The notes under the pieces are model-generated. The model made no database searches. It saw nothing but the letters and a program-made list of their open reading frames with translations, and was not told where the DNA came from. Positions 6,941 through 11,344 of a stretch of 11,344 bases of DNA are shown piece by piece. The position numbers were made by a program, and so were the translations under genes. Source of the DNA: Gammaproteobacteria bacterium (lineage in GTDB: Bacteria; Pseudomonadota; Gammaproteobacteria; JAABTG01); assembly GCA_030066245.1 (NCBI GenBank), contig JASJBY010000106.1, forward strand, positions 1 to 11,344. Direction: 5' to 3'. How positions within the stretch are numbered: position 1 is the first letter of the stretch; every line of letters starts with the position of its first letter.

Positions 6941-7558
6941 ATGGCCATTAGGTTGAGCTTCTCTGCCCTGGTTTGGGCACTGTTCTCATCGGTTGCCTTT
7001 GCCGCGGCGACGCTGCTTGAGGATGTCGCTCTCTTGAGCGAGGGGCCGGGCAATATCACGGTCACTCCCGACCGGCGCATAGTGCTCAGCATGCATCAGT
7101 TTTTCTCATCCCGGCTACGCGTTGCTGTGCTGACTGAGCAGGGAAGCCTGGCGGCATTTCCCGACGCGGCCTGGAATGCTGGGGGAGCGGGAACGGCGGT
7201 CGCACTGGATTCGGTGCTCGGTATCCAAAGCGACGCCAGTGGCATAGTCTGGATGCTGGACAACGGCATGCGTGCCGGCTCGGTTCCCAAGCTTGTTGGC
7301 TGGGACAGCCGCGGCGAGAAGCTCGCCAGGGTTATCTACCTGCGACCGCCGGTGACGCCTGCAAACGCGTTTGTCAACGACCTCGCCGTGGACGAAAAAC
7401 ACCAGGCCATTGACATTGCCGACCCGGCGCGCGGCAGCAATGCGGCGCTTGTCGTCGTGGACCTGGTCAGCGGTCTGGCCCGCCGAGTGCTGGAAGGCCA
7501 TCGCAGCGTGATACCTGAGAAGGAATACCAGGCTTACGCCTTGATAAGCGTGAGCTAA
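6941..7558 (+). CDS. Truncated major royal jelly/yellow-family exported protein (probable pseudogene)
   Basis: This encodes 205 residues. Residues 1-21 form a Sec signal peptide ending AFA, so export to the periplasm is expected. The rest matches the N-terminal half of the major royal jelly/yellow family: SEGPGNITV, LSMHQFF, VWMLDNGMR then KLVGWD, FVNDLAVDE, DIADPARG, ALVVVDLVSGLARRVLEGHRS. Family members are usually about 350-400 residues and form a six-bladed propeller. Here the frame ends with TAA soon after HRSVIPEKEY, so roughly half of the fold is missing. None of the three forward frames to about 7700 gives recognisable family sequence, so this looks like a deletion or rearrangement, not a single frameshift. 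It may be a decaying gene or an expressed half-protein. Bacterial members are poorly characterised and no enzyme activity should be assumed. Translation past an upstream ATG at 6875 is unlikely. Confidence 0.7.
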   Translation: MAIRLSFSALVWALFSSVAFAAATLLEDVALLSEGPGNITVTPDRRIVLSMHQFFSSRLRVAVLTEQGSLAAFPDAAWNAGGAGTAVALDSVLGIQSDASGIVWMLDNGMRAGSVPKLVGWDSRGEKLARVIYLRPPVTPANAFVNDLAVDEKHQAIDIADPARGSNAALVVVDLVSGLARRVLEGHRSVIPEKEYQAYALISVS

Positions 7559-7745
7559 TGCGTTGGAGATCGGACGCGGCCTGTGACACTGTTCCTCCGC
7601 GTCGGCGGGATCTTGACGCACTGGTTCCCGGAGAGCCGCCAGCCACGCTTGAGTCTCCGCCCCTGGCGTAAGCCCCGCGGTGTCGCAAGACTCCCTTAGG
7701 ACGGAGGGTATCTTGAATGCGTAACTGGCGGATTGGATTCTGTTT

Positions 7746-7856
7746 TTATCCGAGTACGCGAGCCAGGCCAGATGCGCCGAGAATCGTCACGAGGAGCAGG
7801 AACACCGAAAATCCCAACAACACCAGGCTGTCAAGGAGAGATTGCAGCAGCTTCAT
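7746..7856 (-). CDS. Possible 36-residue single-helix membrane peptide
   Basis: A minus-strand ATG opens a 36-codon frame that ends in TAA. The product starts MKLLQSLLDS, continues with a hydrophobic run at residues 11-29 (LVLLGFSVFLLLVTILGAS) and ends in a short basic tail, LARVLG. That is the shape of a one-span inner-membrane small protein or type I toxin-like peptide. It lies in an otherwise gene-free, less GC-rich stretch, divergent from the cyclase gene. The ribosome binding site is weak (GGGG about ten bases upstream) and no clear promoter was seen. I do not recognise a family, and a chance ORF remains quite possible. Confidence 0.3.
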   Translation of the reverse strand: MKLLQSLLDSLVLLGFSVFLLLVTILGASGLARVLG

Positions 7857-8010
7857 GGTTACCGACCCCGCTGGGTGCATGCGTCTCACCGCTGGCGATG
7901 CGAATTCGATGCCAGGGGGCCGCTCAGGAGACGCCGTGCACAGGCCGCTTTGGCCCCTGTCGAAGCGGTCACAGCTTCGCCGGAAGCCTTAAGATCCCGG
8001 CCCTTAGGGG

Positions 8011-8019
8011 TGCTATCAT
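8011..8019 (+). promoter_or_regulatory. Candidate extended -10 promoter of the cyclase operon
   Basis: TGCTATCAT is an extended -10 (TGn plus TATCAT, five of six). A weak -35-like TTAAGA at 7989-7994 is 19 bp away. Transcription would begin near 8026, giving a leader of about 70 bases before the ATG at 8096. Confidence 0.35.
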
Positions 8020-8095
8020 TCGCTATGGATTGGTGGGGTTGGCCGTCGAAGGATGAAGTAGAAATGCCAGGGATGGGCATCTCCCGATTTCAGGC

Positions 8096-9646
8096 ATGCG
8101 AAACAAAATAGACGGGAATCGCGCCGCCGGCCGGAGTCGCGGCCGCGGCGGCGCTGTCCGGGCAGGCTGGCGCGCGCGGGCGACGGCTTGGCTACCCGCA
8201 CATATTCCCATAGCGTACAAATTCGCCTGGGCGATCACGACGTTGGTGGTCGCGGGCATGGCGCTCCTGGGCCTGACCATCATCTCGAACCAGAACGAGT
8301 TGATGCTGGCTCAGATGGACGACTTCGGCCAGACCATCCTGGACCAGTTGGCAGTGAGCGCCAAGGAGCCGGTGCTAGCGGGGGATCTCCTTGCTCTACG
8401 GGTGATGACGAACAATCTGGCCGGCCGGGAGAGCATTCTGGGTGCCGTGGTGTACGGTGACAACGGAGAGGTGCTGGCCTCGTCTGGTGTGCTGCCGACC
8501 GTAGAGGACATCGTTACGCTCTACGGGCGGTCAACCAAGCTGAGCCCGTCGACCTATACCTTCGAGTGGCAGCTGTCCGAGGCGGACGGTTCCGAGAGCT
8601 CGGAAATCTCCTTTCTGCGTCCCATTCGCTTCGAGAACCTGGTTGCCGGCCATGCGCTGGTGACCTTCTCGCAGGCGTCCCTGGCGCAGTCTTCCCAGGA
8701 GGCCAAGCGCGTCATCGTCTGGGCAACCGTCCTGATGGCCGCCTTGTCCACGCTCATCGCCTTCGTCATGGGACGGCGCATGTCGCGTCCCATCCATGAC
8801 CTCATGGATGCCAGCAAAGCCATCGGCGAAGGTGACTATCGCTATCGTTTCACCGAGCGGCGCAACGATGAAATCGGCTACCTCATGGACGGCTTCAATA
8901 CCATGGCCAGGGGCCTGTTGCAGAAATCCCAGGTGGAGCAGGTGTTGTCGCGATTCGTGGATGACAGCGTGGCCTCGGAGCTGCTCGAGAATCTGGACCA
9001 GGTGAGTCTGGGCGGCAAACACGTGCGCGCCGCGGTGCTGTTCGCGGATATCGTCGGCTTCACCAGTTTGTCGGAGAAGCTGCCGCCCGAGAAAGTGGGG
9101 GAACTGTTGAACACGTACTTTTCGTTGGTCGCCCGCAGCAGTCGCTTCTATAACGGCACCATCGACAAGTTCATCGGCGACTGTGTGATGGTGGTGTTCG
9201 GCGTACCCCAGGAGGATCCCGAGCACTGCTTCCACGCTGTGGCCTGCGCAGTGATGATTCAAAGCCTTGTCAAGCGGCTGAATGCCATTCGGGAAGGACT
9301 GGGCGAGGAGCTGGTCGAGTTTCGCATTGGCGTAAACGCTGGTGAAATGCTGGCCGGAAACCTGGGTGCTGATGAGCGCATGCAATACACCGTGGTCGGT
9401 GACGCGGTCAATCTGGCCTCGCGCCTGTCCAGCATTGCTGACAGCGGCGAGATTGTGGTGAGCGCCGATGTGCTCGATGACCCGGCCGTCAAGGAGCGGG
9501 TGCTCGTTCGCCAGTACAGGGAGGCGCAGCTTCGGGGCAAGGCGATGCCGGTCACCACTTATCTGGTCGAGGACTTGGCAAGCGACTATCGTGCGGCCAT
9601 GGAAGTCGAGATCGAGGCGCTGTTCGTGCAGAAGGAGAGCGCATGA
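8096..9646 (+). CDS. Membrane class III adenylate/guanylate cyclase with HAMP domain
   Basis: This 516-residue inner-membrane protein is expected to make cAMP (or cGMP) from the nucleoside triphosphate. A basic cytosolic N-terminus (about 1-38) leads to TM1 (about 41-63), a periplasmic sensor region (64-205), TM2 (about 206-226), a HAMP domain (about 226-275, RRMSRPIHDL ... RRNDEIGYL) and a cyclase domain (about 305-490). Catalytic residues are all present: metal-binding Asp318 (FADIVGFT) and Asp362 (DKFIGD), purine-selecting Lys358 and Asp436, and Asn439 and Arg443 in GDAVNLASRL. Lys/Asp in the purine pocket favours ATP. The periplasmic domain has no motif I recognise. A TGA at 8054 closes the frame upstream, so the ATG at 8096 is the first possible ATG; its ribosome binding site is weak. 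It is coupled by ATGA to the lipoprotein gene. Confidence 0.92.
   Translation: MRNKIDGNRAAGRSRGRGGAVRAGWRARATAWLPAHIPIAYKFAWAITTLVVAGMALLGLTIISNQNELMLAQMDDFGQTILDQLAVSAKEPVLAGDLLALRVMTNNLAGRESILGAVVYGDNGEVLASSGVLPTVEDIVTLYGRSTKLSPSTYTFEWQLSEADGSESSEISFLRPIRFENLVAGHALVTFSQASLAQSSQEAKRVIVWATVLMAALSTLIAFVMGRRMSRPIHDLMDASKAIGEGDYRYRFTERRNDEIGYLMDGFNTMARGLLQKSQVEQVLSRFVDDSVASELLENLDQVSLGGKHVRAAVLFADIVGFTSLSEKLPPEKVGELLNTYFSLVARSSRFYNGTIDKFIGDCVMVVFGVPQEDPEHCFHAVACAVMIQSLVKRLNAIREGLGEELVEFRIGVNAGEMLAGNLGADERMQYTVVGDAVNLASRLSSIADSGEIVVSADVLDDPAVKERVLVRQYREAQLRGKAMPVTTYLVEDLASDYRAAMEVEIEALFVQKESA
9632..9637 (+). promoter_or_regulatory. Ribosome binding site inside the cyclase end
   Basis: AAGGAG lies five bases before the ATG at 9643, within the last codons of the cyclase gene. 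It confirms the lipoprotein start at the ATGA overlap and implies coupled translation. Confidence 0.8.
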
Positions 9647-10737
9647 GATCCACCGTCGGTGCGTTCTTGCTGCTGTCGCTCCTCGCCGTCGTCGGCTGTG
9701 TTCCGGACCCGATGCTGGTGAAAGACGTACCCAAGCAGGTGGATCGCTGGGTGGCCGAGGAGGAGTACAGCAAGGCACTCCGACTCCTCGACCGAGTAAT
9801 TTCGGATAATCCTCAGGATGCCAGCCTCCAGGAGCAACGCAAGGAAATCCTGCGCCTGGCGGCGATGTATGAGCAGTCGGTTTTGCGGGAGGGTCGTCGG
9901 CTTACGCAGATGGGGCAATGGCAGGAGGCAGATGAGCTCTACGCGAGGGGCTTGCAAAAGCTGCCGGACAGCGAAGGAATCGCCAAGGCCCAGGCGGCTT
10001 TCGTGGCCAGGCGGGCAGAGCACGTGCGGTCACTGCGCACGGAGGTGCTCATCAACAAGGGCAACTGGCTGGCCCGCGAGCTGCCCCTGCAGAACCAGAT
10101 ACTTACGGCGCGTCCAGACGATGACCGAGCGAAAAAGAGCCTGAAACAGGCGGAGCTCGAAGTTGAAGTTACCTCGACGGGGCTGTATCTGTGCGGGCAG
10201 CGCGCCCTTGACAGTCGCAACAACAAGCTGGCCGTGCAGTGCCTGGCCCTCGCCGAGCAGCTCACTCCGACCACCTCGGTAAAGGATGCCTTGGCCCGTG
10301 CCGAGAAGGAGCAACTGAAGAAGAAAGCCAAGACTTGGCGCGCGAGGCGCAAGAAACAGGAACAGTTCGAGGCCGACAAGGCCCGCCGCTTGGTTGACGC
10401 GTATGAGGACGCCTACAGAGCGGACGATTTGATCACGGCGCGAAACGCCCTCGCCGAGCTCAAGACCGTAGAGCCCAAGAGCGACAAGGTGGAACAGCTG
10501 GAGCTGGAGCTGGAGGACGCAATCGGGGAGAGAGTGAAGCGGGGCATGGAGGAGAGTCGCAGACTCTACAGCCAGGGAAAGATTCAGCAGGCGTTGGACA
10601 ACTGGCGGGACCTGAGCAAGCTCGATCCAGAGAATGAAGATATCAAATCCCACATCGCGCGTGCAGAACGCGTGCTCGCAAAGCTGCGTGAGCTTAGTGA
10701 GAAGCAGCCGGCTGCCCAGGCGCTCCCGGTCGAATAG
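9643..10737 (+). CDS. TPR-like, coiled-coil lipoprotein linked to the cyclase
   Basis: This is a 364-residue predicted lipoprotein. A short signal segment ends in the lipobox AVVGC, with lipidated Cys19. Val at +2 suggests the outer membrane, facing the periplasm. The mature part is almost wholly helical and charged. TPR-like helix pairs can be seen at about 36-60, 81-111 (QMGQWQEADELYARGL), 182-212, 253-283 and 302-332 (YSQGKIQQALDNWRDL, then LDPENEDI). A basic coiled-coil stretch lies at about 218-250 (KKKAK, RRKK). Such folds bind proteins or peptides. Overlap with the cyclase gene and a shared periplasmic location suggest it could contact the cyclase sensor domain; that is inference. I do not recognise a named family. 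The C-terminus ends in a short Ala/Pro tail. Confidence 0.85.
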   Translation: MRSTVGAFLLLSLLAVVGCVPDPMLVKDVPKQVDRWVAEEEYSKALRLLDRVISDNPQDASLQEQRKEILRLAAMYEQSVLREGRRLTQMGQWQEADELYARGLQKLPDSEGIAKAQAAFVARRAEHVRSLRTEVLINKGNWLARELPLQNQILTARPDDDRAKKSLKQAELEVEVTSTGLYLCGQRALDSRNNKLAVQCLALAEQLTPTTSVKDALARAEKEQLKKKAKTWRARRKKQEQFEADKARRLVDAYEDAYRADDLITARNALAELKTVEPKSDKVEQLELELEDAIGERVKRGMEESRRLYSQGKIQQALDNWRDLSKLDPENEDIKSHIARAERVLAKLRELSEKQPAAQALPVE

Positions 10738-10738
10738 G

Positions 10739-10782
10739 CGGTCGGCGCTTGCTGGCCGGAGTCCCGTCGGCCGACCGGTTTT
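10739..10782 (+). terminator. Candidate rho-independent terminator after the cyclase-lipoprotein operon
   Basis: CGGTCGGC (10739-10746) pairs perfectly with GCCGACCG (10770-10777), and TTTT follows at 10779-10782. The loop is long (23 bases) but can fold further. An internal palindrome, GTCGGCCGAC (10766-10775), competes for the right arm. The T run is short, so termination may be partial. Confidence 0.4.
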
Positions 10783-10786
10783 CCCT

Positions 10787-10800
10787 AGGGTGAACACCCT
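10787..10800. repeat. Dyad AGGGTG-AA-CACCCT upstream of the cyclic-nucleotide-binding gene
   Basis: This perfect 6-bp inverted repeat with a 2-bp centre lies about 90 bp before the ATG at 10892. CCCTAGGG (10783-10790) overlaps it. It could be an operator for a dimeric regulator or a small hairpin. It does not match the CRP consensus TGTGA-N6-TCACA. Confidence 0.3.
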
Positions 10801-10891
10801 GCTCGGCGCCGGGAGGCGGAGGGCGATGCCCCACCGCGTAGCGTGCGGCTGCTGAGGGCCGGCCGCTTTCCAGACTTCGGGGCTAGCAAGC

Positions 10892-11344
10892 ATGCTGCAC
10901 AAGAACGAGAACCTCCAGCAACTGATGAGCACCTTGGTGCCCATCTCCCGTCTCGCGCCGCAGTATCTTCGGGAACTCCTAAAGCAAGCCGAGCTGGTGG
11001 AGGTCAGTAAGGGTAAATTCCTTTTCAAACAGGGTGACAAGGACAGCTACACCTTCTATCTCATCGAAGGCGAGCTCGACATGTACCACGACGGCCACGT
11101 CTCCAAACATCTGACCGCCGGCACGGAGGCTGCCCGGTATGCGCTGGCGCAGCTGCAGCCCCGCCAGTTGTCGGCAAAGGCCAAGACACCGGTCAGCGTC
11201 CTGCGTTTCGAGCGCTCCGTCCTTGACAGACTGCTCACGCTGGAAGAGCAGACGGGTGCAGAGGGGCCGGTGGAAGTCAGCGAGATCGAAACGGAGGATT
11301 CGGCAGACTGGATGACACGCATGCTCCAGTCAGAGCTGTTTGCC
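10892..11344 (+). CDS. Cyclic-nucleotide-binding-domain protein, N-terminal part (3' end outside window)
   Basis: A frame of 151 codons runs off the window edge. Residues about 12-112 read as a cyclic-nucleotide-binding (CNB) domain: LVPISRLAPQYLRELL, KGKFLFKQGDKDSYTFYLIEG, then LRFERSVLDRLL. The phosphate-binding cassette is unusual. In place of FGE-x-AL-...-PR-x-AT it reads GTEAARYALAQLQPRQLSAK (residues 77-96), with Glu79 and Arg91 12 residues apart, so ligand binding by this domain is uncertain. After an acidic linker (about 125-138), DWMTRMLQSELFA looks like the start of a second CNB domain. No helix-turn-helix is visible in this part. It may be an effector for the upstream cyclase. The start at 10892 has no strong ribosome binding site; an in-frame ATG 11 codons later is an alternative. 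Confidence 0.75.
   Translation, partial: MLHKNENLQQLMSTLVPISRLAPQYLRELLKQAELVEVSKGKFLFKQGDKDSYTFYLIEGELDMYHDGHVSKHLTAGTEAARYALAQLQPRQLSAKAKTPVSVLRFERSVLDRLLTLEEQTGAEGPVEVSEIETEDSADWMTRMLQSELFA

Larger units (their letters stand above)
7559..8095. other. 537-bp stretch without a recognised gene
   Basis: This lies between the truncated yellow-family gene and the cyclase. It holds a short minus-strand ORF for a hydrophobic peptide (7746-7856) and a candidate cyclase promoter (8011-8019). The central part, about 7735-7860, is visibly less GC-rich than its surroundings. I see no tRNA, no insertion-sequence ends and no remnant of the missing yellow-family half. A small RNA is possible but not shown. 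Confidence 0.6.

Noticed and set aside
7558..7671. 37-codon plus-strand ORF starting on the stop of the truncated yellow-family gene (TAATG)
   Set aside because: The product is rich in Arg, Pro and Ala with no domain or hydrophobic feature, and I see no family match; it looks like chance in GC-rich DNA.
8531..9778. Long minus-strand open frame (415 codons) opposite the cyclase
   Set aside because: The plus strand carries all class III cyclase motifs; the minus-strand product is His/Gln-rich and featureless.
10030..11040. Minus-strand open frame (336 codons) opposite the TPR lipoprotein and CNB gene
   Set aside because: It crosses two real genes and an intergenic region, and its Leu-rich character is the mirror of the charged coiled coils on the plus strand.

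Overview
The window is GC-rich, about 60 percent or slightly more by eye, and densely coded. It looks like chromosomal DNA of a gammaproteobacterium. The evidence is an IlvD of the type ending in GCVTDE, an RssB/RssC-type partner-switch pair as in Pseudomonas and relatives, and a HAMP-linked class III cyclase followed by a TPR lipoprotein and a cyclic-nucleotide-binding protein. I cannot fix the genus. No tRNA, rRNA, insertion sequence, phage gene or CRISPR array is visible.

Layout. (1) Positions 1-776, plus strand: the C-terminal part of dihydroxy-acid dehydratase (ilvD), cut by the window edge. (2) Positions 779-6730, minus strand: a signalling block, read from right to left. It holds a cytosolic three-PAS histidine kinase whose first PAS looks like the haem PAS of FixL; a stand-alone receiver protein (ATGA overlap); an RssB-type receiver-PP2C phosphatase; an RssC-type STAS protein (14-bp overlap); and a lipoprotein with an Ig-like domain and a seven-repeat beta-propeller. 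The lipoprotein converges on ilvD with only 2 bp between the stop codons. (3) Positions 6731-6940: a divergent promoter region with a 9-bp direct repeat and an extended -10 candidate. (4) Positions 6941-7558, plus strand: an exported major royal jelly/yellow-family protein that stops at about half its usual length. (5) Positions 7559-8095: 537 bp without a recognised gene, but with a 36-codon minus-strand ORF for a possible one-helix membrane peptide and a candidate promoter for the next operon. (6) Positions 8096-10737, plus strand: a membrane class III nucleotide cyclase with intact catalytic residues, coupled by ATGA to a TPR-like lipoprotein. (7) Positions 10738-10891: a spacer with a terminator-like hairpin and a dyad. 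(8) Positions 10892-11344, plus strand: the start of a cyclic-nucleotide-binding-domain protein.

How the genes may work together (inference). In the minus-strand block a soluble, possibly oxygen- or redox-responsive kinase would phosphorylate the single-domain receiver, the RssB receiver, or both. The RssB phosphatase would then dephosphorylate the STAS protein and change its partner. No anti-sigma/HATPase switch kinase is in the window, so that partner must be encoded elsewhere. The plus-strand block looks like a cyclic-nucleotide module of membrane cyclase, lipoprotein partner and candidate effector. The window therefore puts two signalling systems side by side.
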